Part shown: piece after piece, positions 1 to 10,120 of the stretch
How positions within the stretch are numbered: position 1 is the first letter of the stretch
How the letters are laid out: the number at the start of each line of letters is the position of its first letter
DNA from: Diadophis punctatus similis
Lineage: Eukaryota > Chordata > Lepidosauria > Squamata > Dipsadidae
DNA length: 64,000 nt
Reading direction: 5' to 3'
Assembly (NCBI GenBank): GCA_023053685.1
Contig: JALIGW010000058.1
Span: forward strand, 3,558,045 to 3,622,044
Program-made: the position numbers and the translations under genes
Notes under the pieces: generated by a model
Told to the model about the DNA's origin: nothing
Seen by the model: only the letters and a program-made list of their open reading frames with translations
Databases searched by the model: none

Positions 1-88
1 AAAATGGGGCCAGACTCACTTCCCATGTCTCACTTAGCAACAGAAATTTTGGGCTCAATCGTGGTCGTAAGTCAAAGACTGCCTGTAT
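1..88 (-). mobile_element. TA-flanked TIR element A, partial
   Basis: This is the end of a roughly 370-390-bp non-autonomous DNA element found about 20 times in the window. Its termini read caggtagtcctcgacttac and the reverse complement. Clean copies such as 34744-35115 are bounded by TA, as expected for Tc1/mariner-type insertion. Orientation is scored so that + begins with that terminus. No transposase is encoded. Confidence 0.6.
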
Positions 89-239
89 TTGGCATAGAAA
101 AATGATTCAACATACAGAGCCTCTAAGTGCCTCTTACGTTCTATGGGTACTTAGTTGACCCAGTTTTCTGATTTCACCCAACATGCGGGCTGGTTTATAG
201 TTATATAACATGGCTAAACTCTAGTTTGCTAAACTGTGG
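89..239. other. intronic sequence, nothing recognised
   Basis: Unique-looking AT-rich sequence lying in intron 1 of NSFL1C. Confidence 0.4.
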
Positions 240-590
240 GCTCGGTGTATTATGGAAAGGACTAGGGGTGACATGATAGCAGTCTTCCAGTATCTGAGGG
301 GCTGCCACAAAGAAGCGGGGGTTCACTCATTTTCCACAGCACCAAAAGGCAGGACAAGAAACAACGGATGGAAACCAATGAAGGAGAGAAGCAACCTGGA
401 ATTAAGGAGGAATTTCCTAACAGTGAGGACAATTAACCAGTGGAACGACTTGCAACCAGAGGTTGTGAATGCTCCAGCAGTGGAAGATTTAAGAGATTGG
501 ACAACCATTTGTCTCAAATAGTATAGGGTTTCCTGCCTGAGCAGGGGGTTGGACTAGAAGACCTCCAGGGTCTCTTCCAACTCTGTTGTT
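240..590 (+). mobile_element. CR1 LINE 3' fragment
   Basis: The + strand encodes the C-terminal part of a CR1-type ORF2, with the landmarks [16 protein letters not shown] and a degraded [15 protein letters not shown] block. The typical CR1 3' tail follows (agcagggggttggactag, then gacctccagggtc). It is 5' truncated, as usual for CR1. The reading frame is broken near the end, so this is a dead copy. Confidence 0.85.
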
Positions 591-700
591 TTATTCTATA
601 TTCTATATTTCTATTCTTTTCTATTCTTTTCTATTCTATTTTCTATTCTATTTTCTATTCCATTTTCTATTCCATTCCATTCTAATTTTCTATTCCATCC
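591..700. repeat. (TTCTA)n-type microsatellite at a CR1 3' end
   Basis: Imperfect TTCTA/TTTTC repeats follow directly on the CR1 tail. CR1 elements end in short ATTCT-like repeats, and in snakes these are known to grow into microsatellites. Confidence 0.75.
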
Positions 701-771
701 CATCCCCATCCCTGCTTCAAAATATGTTACATCCAGCCATTAACCTTGTAGGGTGAAAAGAGTGAAAACAG

Positions 772-895
772 AATCCTGATAACAATCAGGAGGTTGTGAG
801 TTCAATCCTAGGTAGAGGCAGATGTAGGGTCTCCTGCTTGGGCAGGGGGTTGGACTAGATGACCTGTAAGGTCCCTTCCAACTCTGTTAATCTGT
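772..895 (+). mobile_element. tRNA-derived SINE with a CR1-type 3' tail (SINE-4)
   Basis: A tRNA-like segment with a B-box-like gtgagttcaatcc at about 797 leads straight into a CR1-like tail (gggcagggggttggactag). A related head lies at 21355-21435. This is the expected structure of a SINE mobilised by CR1 machinery. The A-box side of this copy is missing. Confidence 0.6.
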
Positions 896-1898
896 AACCT
901 TTGAAAGCAACTCGCTTTGTGTCTTTCCAAAGTGAACGATTCAATCAATACCTCTTTGGAGCTTGTGACCTTTTTGTTCCACAATAGATCTTTTATTTTT
1001 ATTTTTAAATGCTCTCTCTATTGGGGTGACCTCTGTCCAAGTGAAAAATGGCTTTTGTGCAAATGAAAACAGTCCCACGCAGCCAGGAAAAGAGCAAAAT
1101 TGTGGGTCCTTCTGGAGAAATCCTTGCAACATTACTGCTATTCCTTGAGAGTTCATTTAGTGACCGTTCGAAGTTATAGCGAACATTTTCAAGAGAGAGA
1201 CAAATCATTGAGGGACAGCAAGGATGACAACAGCAATTAAGAACACTGTCAGAATCCAGCGACTCTGCCATTCAAAAGGAGAAAGGGGGTCTTGGGTTTG
1301 CTTGATCAGATGTTTACAACATATATCCGGGCGCCAGACATCTGGGAACCTCCTTATCTTAGGATAGGATTTATGAGGGGCAATGTAAGTCAGTTTGAAC
1401 GGAAAGGGATCTGTGGAAATGTACACTCATCTGCATTCCCAGGATAGAGGACTTTCACACCTTGTGTATTGCTCTACATTTGCATTCTGCCTAATGGGGA
1501 GGGGCGCTAAGGTTTAAATGTACTTGCCTTCCCTGGGGCATTTAGATCTTGCTTTGAATGAATGGATTGTTATCACAGCTACTAATATAGGAATCCTTTT
1601 GAACTACTTGGCTCAGAAGTTCGTACTTTGTAGGTGGATGGGGAGGAAACCCTTACAAACACTGCCACTCAAACCTTTGATTCCCACAATGGACAAATGG
1701 CTGGAAAAGTGGATGGGAGTTAGCAGAGATGGCTAAATTGACTGCTTTGATTAAAGGAAAAAACACACACAATTACTTTGGTTTCTCCTTGGAAACCGCT
1801 TCTGGACTTTGTGCTTGAGATGGGGGAAAAAAAAGAAACTTTGATTTTGGGTTTTACCGATGAGATAGGTTTGCTTTTATAGAAACGGCTAGTTTATA
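896..1898. other. intronic sequence, no feature recognised
   Basis: Low-repeat DNA in NSFL1C intron 1. Short ORFs on both strands show no recognisable domain. I looked for the N-terminal UBA-coding exon of NSFL1C here and did not see it. Confidence 0.4.
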
Positions 1899-1906
1899 CT
1901 ATAGGT

Positions 1907-2439
1907 CCGTGGTGGCGAACCTATGGCATGCGTGCCACAGGTGGCATGCGGAGCCATAGCGGCCGGCACGCGAGGGTTCCCACCGGCAAACCGGAAGTGC
2001 GGAAAAACGCACTTCTGGTTTGCCGGTGAGCTGTTTTTTGCACTCCGGAGGGTTCAGGGAAGCTTCCTGAAGCCCCAGAATGCAAAAAACTACAAAACGG
2101 ACAAACCGGAAGTGCACTTTTCCGCACTTCCGGTTTGTCCGTTTTGTAGTTTTTTGCATTCTGGAGCTTCAGGGAGCTTCCCTGAACCCTCCGGAGTGCA
2201 AAAAACAGCTCACCGGCAAACCGGAAGTGCGTTTTTCCGCACTTCCAGTTTGCCGGTTTCGTCGTCCCAGGCTCCGGTAAGGCCTTTGCGCGGGGGTGGG
2301 GGTGTGTGCGCATGCGCAGGGGGCAGCATGGGTGTTGTGCGCATGCATGGGGGAGGGAGGGAATGGGTGTGGGCACTCGAGCGCGCGCGAGCGCCCCCCC
2401 CTTTTTGGCACGCGAGCCTAAAAAGGTTCGCCACCACTG
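1907..2439. mobile_element. hAT-like element G with a large internal palindrome
   Basis: The termini are ccgtggtggcgaacct and aggttcgccaccactg. They are flanked by a perfect 8-bp duplication, ctataggt (1899-1906 and 2440-2447), which is the hAT hallmark. The 533-bp body has no transposase. Positions 1982-2257 form an inverted repeat of arms about 130 bp long built from CCGGAAGTGC-containing blocks. Two relatives lie at 31723-32128 and 61939-62359. Confidence 0.8.
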
Positions 2440-2443
2440 CTAT

Positions 2444-2627
2444 AGGTAGTCTTCAACTTACAACTGTTCATTTAGTGACTGTTCAAAATCACAAGGCACT
2501 GGAAAAAGTGACTGATGACCGTTTTTTACACCCACACCCATTGCAGCAGCCCCATGGTCACATGATCAAAATTCGGATGATTGGCAGTGGGCTCATATTT
2601 ATGACGGTCGCAGCTTATTGTCTATGG
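2444..2627 (-). mobile_element. TIR element A, partial
   Basis: It starts in the TIR (aggtagtcttcaacttac) right at the hAT-like element and is cut on its other side by the MITE at 2628. Confidence 0.6.
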
Positions 2628-2762
2628 CGGAGGTCTTCAAACTTGGCAACTTTAAGACTTGTGGACTTCAACTCCCAGAATTCTCCAGCCAGCATAGCTG
2701 GCTGGAGAATTCTGGGAGTTGAAGTCCACAAGTCTTAAAGTTGCCAAGTTTGGGGACCCCTG
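2628..2762. mobile_element. palindromic hAT-like MITE (MITE-P)
   Basis: A 135-bp near-perfect fold-back with a core of aactcccagaattc and ccagccagc and its complement. It is flanked by a perfect 8-bp duplication gtctatgg (2620-2627 and 2763-2770), so it is assigned to the hAT group. The family recurs across the window as single copies, half copies and tandem arrays. Confidence 0.85.
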
Positions 2763-2856
2763 GTCTATGGAGATTCTCAATCACCCCGTTCATGTGACCG
2801 TCGTGATACGTACTACTGTCCTTTGGAAGGGGCAGAGAGAACTGAATTCGATAAAG

Positions 2857-3450
2857 GTAGTCCTTCAGCTACGGCCACAGTTGGGCTCAAAACTTCTGCT
2901 GTTAAGTGAGACATTTGTTAAGCGAGCTTTGCCCCATTTTACGGCCTTTCTGACCACCGTTGTTCAGTGAATCCCTGCAGTTGTCAAGCTGATCACACAG
3001 TTGTTAAGTGAATCCGGCGTCCCCATGGACTTTGCTTGTCAGAAGGTGGCAAAATGGGGTCATATGGACTGGCTAGATCTTATTTGGGGGGGGGAATACG
3101 GTACTAAACGCGTCCCTATGGCTGATGATCTTAACTGGGGCTTATTTTGGGGGGGTAGGGTTTATATTACGAGCATCCTGAAAAATCATGCTAGGGCTTA
3201 TTTTCTGGTGGGGTCTTATTTTCGGGGAAACAGGGTATCTATAACAGTTGCAAAAGGGGATCACGTCACCCCGGGATACTGCCACCGTCATAAATATGAA
3301 CTTTTGGTCAAGAGTCCAAAATTTTTGATCACGTGACCATGAGGATGCTGGAACGGTCATAAGTGTGAAAAACGGGCATAAGTCGCTTTTTTCGGTGCCG
3401 CTGTAACTTCGAATGGTCACTAAATGAACTGTTGTAAGTCAAGGACTACT
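2857..3450 (+). mobile_element. TIR element A, interrupted
   Basis: Both element halves are recognisable (gttaagtgaatc blocks, then gtaagtcaaggactac). Positions about 3070-3237 hold a foreign segment ending tcttattttcggggaaac, which is a fragment of mariner-like element B (see 33125-34618). Confidence 0.65.
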
Positions 3451-3464
3451 GTGGAAGATTCCAC

Positions 3465-3930
3465 CTGCTAAAGAAGGGCTAGGGATGACATAATAGTGGT
3501 GTCCCAATATTTGAGGGGCTTCCACAAACCACCAGAGGGCAGGACAAGAAACAATGGATGGAAAGTAATCAAGGAAAGAAGCAACCTGGAATTAAGGAGA
3601 AATTTCCTGACAGAACAATTAATCAGTGGAATGGGTTGCCTCCAGACGTTGTGAGTGCTCCAACACTGCAGATTTTTTAAAATAGACTGGACAGGCTGTT
3701 TGTCTGAAATGATCTAGCGCAGTGTTTCCCAACCTTGGCAACTTGAAGATGTCTGGACTTCAACTCCCAGAATTCCCCAGCCAGCATTCGCTGGCTGGGG
3801 AATTCTGGCAGTTGAAGTCCAGATATCTTCAAGTTGCCAAGGTTGGGAAACACTGATTTAGGGTCTCGTGCTTGAGCAGGGGGCTGGACTAGAAGACCTC
3901 CAAAGGTCCCTTCCAGCTCTATTCTGATTA
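3465..3930 (+). mobile_element. CR1 LINE 3' fragment, split by a MITE
   Basis: ORF2 C-terminal coding and 3' tail of CR1. The tail is interrupted by MITE-P at 3720-3855 and resumes at 3856 (tttagggtctcgtgcttgag). Confidence 0.8.
3720..3855. mobile_element. MITE-P copy inside a CR1 tail
   Basis: A fold-back with termini cagtgtttcccaacct and the complement. Flanks atctagcg and atttaggg match at 6 of 8 positions, so a decayed 8-bp duplication is likely. It postdates the CR1 copy. Confidence 0.8.
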
Positions 3931-3959
3931 ACGCCTGCGGGATTTGGGTATCGCTAATC

Positions 3960-4316
3960 TAAAGATAAAGAAGAATTAGGGGTGACATGATAGCAGTATT
4001 CCAGTACTTGAGGGATTGCCACAAAGAAGAGGGGGTGGGTCAAATTATTCTCCAAAGCACCTGAAAATAGGATAAGAAACAATGGATGGAAACTAACCAA
4101 GGAGAGAAGCAACCTGGAATTAAGGAGAAACTTCCTAACAGTGAGGACAATGAACCAGTGGAACAGCTTGCCACCAGAAGTTGTGGGCGCTCCATCATTG
4201 GAGGATTTTAAGAAGAGTCTAGACAGTCACTTATCTGAAATGGTTTAGGTTCTTCTGCTTGAGCAGGGGGCTGGACTAGAAGACCTCCAAGGTCCCTTCC
4301 AACCCTATTATTCCGT
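3960..4316 (+). mobile_element. CR1 LINE 3' fragment
   Basis: Another 5'-truncated CR1 copy running from the GDMIAVFQY coding block to the gcagggggctggactag tail. It ends 57 bp before the first NSFL1C exon of the window. Confidence 0.85.
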
Positions 4317-4373
4317 TAACGTGCTGTTGGATGGTGTCATTTCTTAACGTGTGATGCTGCTCCTTTTTTTCAG

Positions 4374-4471
4374 ATTGCCCTGGCTAGTTTCTACGAAGAT
4401 GGAGGTGATGAAGATATCATGACCCTCCCACAACCAACCTCGAGCTCTGTTACCAGAGGCACCGCAGCCAG
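4374..4471 (+). CDS. NSFL1C: NSFL1C coding exon (second in the usual gene model)
   Basis: 98 nt, preceded by a T-rich tract and cag and followed by gtgatg. It encodes [20 protein letters not shown] and on to RGTAA, the end of the UBA domain and the start of the linker. It ends with two bases of a codon (AG) completed by C in the next exon. Confidence 0.95.
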
Positions 4472-7400
4472 GTGATGTAACCTACCTGTTTTTGAGAGAA
4501 TTAATGTTAGAAAAACGTTAGGTTTGGGTCTTGGAGAGCAGAGCAGAATCTGCCAGGGAGTTCTACCATTCATAGCAATGGAATTTCCTAAACAAGGGGA
4601 TTCTGGGAAAATGGCGCTCGGTGAGGATGTTGTTGTACGGGTGGTCCTTGACTTACGACCGCAACCGAGCCCAAAATTTGCGTTGCTGAGCAAGACAGTT
4701 GTTCAGTGAATTTTGTCCCATTTTACAATCTTTCTTGCTTCAGTTCTTAAGTGAATCATAACGGTTGTTAAGTGAATCTGGCTTCCGGATTGATTTTGCT
4801 TGTCAGAAGGTCACAAAAAGGGATCATGTGACCCTGGGACACTGCAACCGTCATAAATATGAGTAATTTGCCAAGCATTTGACTTTTGATCACATAACCA
4901 CGAGGATGCAACGGTTACAAGTGTGAAAACCGGCCATAAGTCACTTTTTCCAGTGCCGTAACTAAATGAACGGTCACTAAATGATCTACCTGTATTTAAA
5001 ACTACGCAAGGGAGTTATTTTTATTTAACGCACCAGAATCAGTCGCATATTATATAGTTTAATACTTCTTGCATGTAATTTTCGTACATCATATTAGATG
5101 AGGTACGTTATATATATATAGCCAAGCCCGCATCCTGGCTGGGGAATTCTGGGATTTGAACTCCACCCATCTTAAAGCAAGCCGGCTGGGGAATTCTGGG
5201 CGATGAAGTCCACGCATCTCAAACCATGCTGGCTGGGGAATTCTGGGAGATGAAGTCCGATCTCAAACCATGCTGGCTGGGGAATTCTGGGAGTGGAAGT
5301 CCACCCATCTTAAAGCATGCTGGCTGGGGAATTCTGGAATTTGAACTCCACCCATCTTAAAGCCTGCTGGCTGGGGAATTCTGGTAGGGGAATTCCACCT
5401 GTGTTAAAACCTGCTGCCTGGGGAATTCTGGGAGTTGAACGCCGATCTGAAAGCATGCTGTCTGGAGAATTCTGGGAGTTGAAGTCCACCCATCTTAAAG
5501 CCTGCTGGCTGGGGAATTCTGGTAGGGGAATTCCACCTGTGTTAAAACCTGCTGCCTGGGGAATTCTGGGAGTTGAACGCCGATCTGAAAGCATGCTGTC
5601 TGGAGAATTCTGGGAGTTGAAGTCCACCCATCTTAAAGCCTGCTGGCTGGGGAATTCTGGGAATTGAAGCCAACATTCTTAATGTTTGAAAAACCTTAAT
5701 CTAACGGACTGGGCTAAACCTGAATGCAGAAGGTGCCATCAATGGATTGAGAGATAAAAATAAATAACCTTCAATTGGATCTGGAATGCAGTTGGCACTC
5801 CATTTTTCCTGTGACCTCTTTGGTGGCTGTTGCAAGTCCACTTCCTGGTTTACACCTGCAGCTTAAGTATTGCGCTGGGACCTTCTTCCTTTTCATCCTG
5901 GTCAGACCCTGAAAGATTCCCAGGAGGGAAAGAAACCACACCGGAGGAAGCAGCAAACTCATTTCATATTTGCTTTTTCTTCCTCCAGCGACCACAGGGT
6001 GACGTCGTTCCGTGACCTCGTCCACGCTCAGGAGGAAGAGGAGGAGGAAGAAGGACAAAGGTTGGTCACTGCTCAGATGGAAAGAGGAACTGAGAAAGTC
6101 TGTGTGGGTTGCAAGTCGAGGACTACGTATAAAAGCAATCCAGGGACAGACAAAGGGACAGATGTGGCCCCGGCCTCTAAAATACCCAGGTCTGCCATAA
6201 CTGCAAATGCTCCAAAAAGACGTTGGGTCATATCAAATAAAAATAATCTTCCTTAATCCCATTATCAAGATAATACTCTCGTTACCTCCTCTTGCTATCT
6301 CAGCTATTTCTTGGTTAATTATAGTGTATGTATTGTTTTACTGCTTTAATCTTTTATAATATTGTTTTATTGGATTGTTAGCCACCCAGAATGGCATGAC
6401 ACTGCGATGGTTGGTGAATACATTTAATAAAATAAAATAAAATAAAATAATTAATTTAATTTAATTTAATTTAAAGTTCTTATTGGCTGCCCTATCCCGT
6501 AGGACTCAGGGTGGTGTACAGCATGAATAAGAACAGTTCAGTAAATAAAAAACAATTTAAAATCATAACATAGAATAAAATAAAATAACATAGCTGAAAA
6601 ATCAGGTGGACACCTATTTTACGGTGATTATTTTAGCTAGCTTCTGTGCCTTCCCATCCCTATTTCATAGTTGAAGTGAGCTGGAGTGAGTACAGATCTC
6701 CTTGACTTACGACCACAATTGACCCCCAAATTTATGTTGCTAAATGAGATAATTGTTAAGTGACTTTAATCCATTTTACAACCTTTCGGGCTGCTGTTGT
6801 TTTAAGTGAATCACTGCCGTTGTTAAGATAGTAACACGGTTGTTAAGTGAATCTGGCTTTCCCATCGCCTTTGCTTGTTGGAAGGTCGCAAAAGGGGATC
6901 ACGTATCCCCAGGACACTGCGACCATCATAAATACGAGACAATTGCCAAGGATCTGAATTTTTGACCACGTGACCACAGGCAAGCCACAACAGTTGTAAG
7001 TGTGGAAAACGGTCATAAATCCCTTTTTCCAGTAGTGGTGTAACTCCGAACGGTCACTAAATGAACTGTTATAATTAATTAGTTTTATTTACTGATTATC
7101 CCTTGGGCCATATCGAAAGTATGAACTGTTATAAGTCGAGGACTATCGGTAAACGTGCTTCATTTCTAACATTCTCATAAGTTTGCTTGTTCGTTTTTGA
7201 TTCCTGCCATCTCAGCAAACAACGCTGGGTGCCTCACAATTCAAACAATTCAAATTTTAAAAACATTTTAAAAACAATAAAAGCAGCCAAAAGCATTAAG
7301 AACGGTTGTATCAGCAGTTGGGCTTCCTGGCAGAAAACCATGCTGTGCTTCCGAAGTTGGCTTCGGATGAGGACTTTCCTTCAAGGGACGTTCAAGTCTT

Positions 7401-8800
7401 GTTCTCTTTTGTTCAGGTTTTATGCCGGTGGGTCAGAACGAAGCGGGCAGCAGATTGTTGGCCCCCCGAGGAAGAAAAATTCAAACGAGCTGGTGGAAGA
7501 TCTGTTCCGGGGGGCCAAAGAACATGGGGCCGTGGCTGTCGAAAGGACAGCTAAGAGCCCCGGGGAAGGCGGCAGGCCAAAGGTGAGACCGAGCGTTTCG
7601 GTAGAGGTCTAATCCATACTTTTGAGGGGGCTTGGATGGGTGGGCTGATTTGCTTTCAAGTGGCCTTAAAGATACCCTCAAACAGACCTGTGCTTGGCAC
7701 AGAGGGAGGGGATGTTTGGGGTCCTTGATGCTCTCTGAGCTCGGTGGTTTTCTTGCAGACGTTTCATGACCCAACTAGGTAACATCATCAGTGCTAGAAG
7801 GGAGTGTGGTTTATGGAGAAGGAGGAAGCAGGGAGAGGAGGACTATGGGGTCCTTGGTACTCTGAGCTTGGTGGTTTTCTTGCAGACGTTTCATGACCCA
7901 ATTAGGTAACATCATCAGTGCTAGAAGGGAGTGGGGCTTGCAGGGAGGAGGAGGGGGAGGATGATGACAACGACTAGGGGGTCCTTGGTGCTTCCCGAGC
8001 TTGATTGTTTTCTTGCAGACATTTCATGATCCAACTAGGTAACATCATCAGTGCTAGAAGGGAGTGGGGTTTGTTTTCTGCCTATATACGGTGGTAGAGC
8101 TGTGGTTTGCCCCCCTGGTAATTGCTTTATTATTGTTTTCTGCTTGATTGTTTGTCTGGTGTTAATCCATGCTTATCTGGGTTTTCTCTTTCTGTGGAAT
8201 CCTTGATGTTCTCTGAGCTTGGTTGTTTCCTTGCAGACATTTTGTGACCTAACTAGGTAACATCATCCGTGCTAGAAGGGAGTGGGGTTTGCAGAGAGAA
8301 GGAGAAGGAGGGAGGAGGAGGAAGAGGAGGAAGACTATGCTGTGATTGGATCTCTGAGCGTGGTTGTTTTCTTGAAAACATTTCTTTACCCAACTGGGTA
8401 ATATCATCAGTGCTAGAAGGGGGTGGCTTTGTGGAGGAGGAGGAGAAAGGAGGAGGAGGAGGAAGAGGAAGAGAACTGTTGGTGCTTTCTGAGCTTGGTT
8501 GCTTTCTTGCAGATGTTTCAGGACCCAACTACGTAACATCATCAGTGTTAGAAGAGAGTGGGATTCTGGAGGGTGGGGGAGAGGAGGAGCAGGAGGAGGA
8601 GGAGGAGGAAGAGGAGGAGGACTGTGGTCTCCTTGGTGTTCTGAGCTTGGCTGTTTTCTTGCACACGTTTCATACCCAACTAGTGGACTTGGCGTGGCTA
8701 TCTGAGGAATTCTGGGAGTTGAAGTCTACAAATCTTAAAGCCGCCATGTTTGGAGACCCCTGAGTTAGAGGAATAGGAAGCATTGGTGACTGTAGTGTAT

Positions 8801-8831
<31 letters not shown>

Positions 8832-9796
8832 TTATGGTGTTCTTATATGTTCTTATATGCCGCCCAACTCCCGAAGGACTCAGGGCGGCATATAAGAACA
8901 CCATAATAAATGGACCATCTATATTCTGTCTCCTGTGGATGCTGTTGGAATTAAAAAAAAAAAAAACCCCAAACCAAGATACGTCTAAGAAAGATTTACA
9001 AAAACCCCTGGTATTTTGGAATTTGTGTTACTCAGTCCTTAATTTGGAGACCTGAAAGAACATTGCTTTGTCCTATGTAAAAAAATAATAATAATCTTTT
9101 GGATAGGATAGAGCAGAGGTCTTCAAACTTGGCAACTTTAAGACTTGTGGACTTCAACTCCCAGAATTCTCCAGCCAGCTTTGCTGGCTGGAGACTTCTG
9201 GGAGTTGAAGTCCACAAGTCTTAAAGTTGCCAAGTTTGGGGACCCCTGCCTTAAACAATACATTTTTATAAGTTTACTTGCTCACAAGCCCCATGAGCCA
9301 TCCCCTAAGCCAGAGGTTCACGGAGAAGAACTGGGCAAGACTCCCTGCCATCTCCCCCTCCAAAACATCTGACTGGTGACTTCTTGTTCATTCCTCTCTC
9401 CCCCCCCCCCCCGGCGCAGCCCTTTGCAGGAGGCGGGTATCGCTTGGGAGCAGCGCCCGAGGAAGCGTCCGCTTACGTTGCGGGAGAATTGAGGCAGAAC
9501 GCCGCCCAAGATGTGAGTATTTCAGGCCTTGAACGGAATCCGCGGCAGCCGGAGGTTAGAGCTCTGTGGCTCCCAAAGTTATCGTATGAAATCAAATCAC
9601 GGTCCAAGATCAGCAGAGTGCCCAAACTTAGAAGATGCTGGCAGGCTGTGGAATTTTTTGATTTCTCCAAGATAAGGCAGGGTTAGGAAGTGGTCAGTCA
9701 CTGTTCAGGCCTGGTTAAAGTTTTTGGGTTTTGGAAAATTAGGAAGGTCTGGATCGGTACAAGAAAGCTGCAGATATTCAGTTGAACAAAGAGGTC

Positions 9797-9891
<95 letters not shown>

Positions 9892-10087
9892 CTCCTTTCT
9901 CTCCTTTCTTTCTTTCTCTCTCTCCTTTCTTTCTTTTTCTTTTTCTTTCTCTTTTTCTTTCTCTTCTTTCTTTCTCTTTCTTTCTCTCCTTTCTTTCTTT
10001 CTTTCTCTTTCTTTCTTTCTCTCTTCTCTCTTCCTTTCTTCCTTCCTTCCTTCCTTTCCCTGTCTCCCTCCCCTTCTTTCCCTCCCT

Positions 10088-10120
<33 letters not shown>

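Noticed and set aside
2080..2280. Frames through the CCGGAAGTGC palindrome (up to 271 codons at 1923-2738)
   Set aside because: They span three transposons and read through palindromic sequence on both strands.
1..4373. First coding exon of NSFL1C
   Set aside because: Searched for the UBA-encoding N-terminus and a CpG island. Neither is present, so the exon must lie upstream of the window.
5317..5667. 116-codon repetitive frame and its antisense partner
   Set aside because: Both come from the MITE-derived array, whose 138-bp period is a multiple of three and keeps frames open.
7187..7612. 141-codon frame containing NSFL1C sequence
   Set aside because: Only 7417-7582 is exon. The upstream and downstream parts are intron lying outside the splice sites.
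9114..9248. 8-bp target duplication for this MITE
   Set aside because: Flanks ggatagag and ccttaaac do not match. The same holds for 44519-44653, so no duplication is claimed there.
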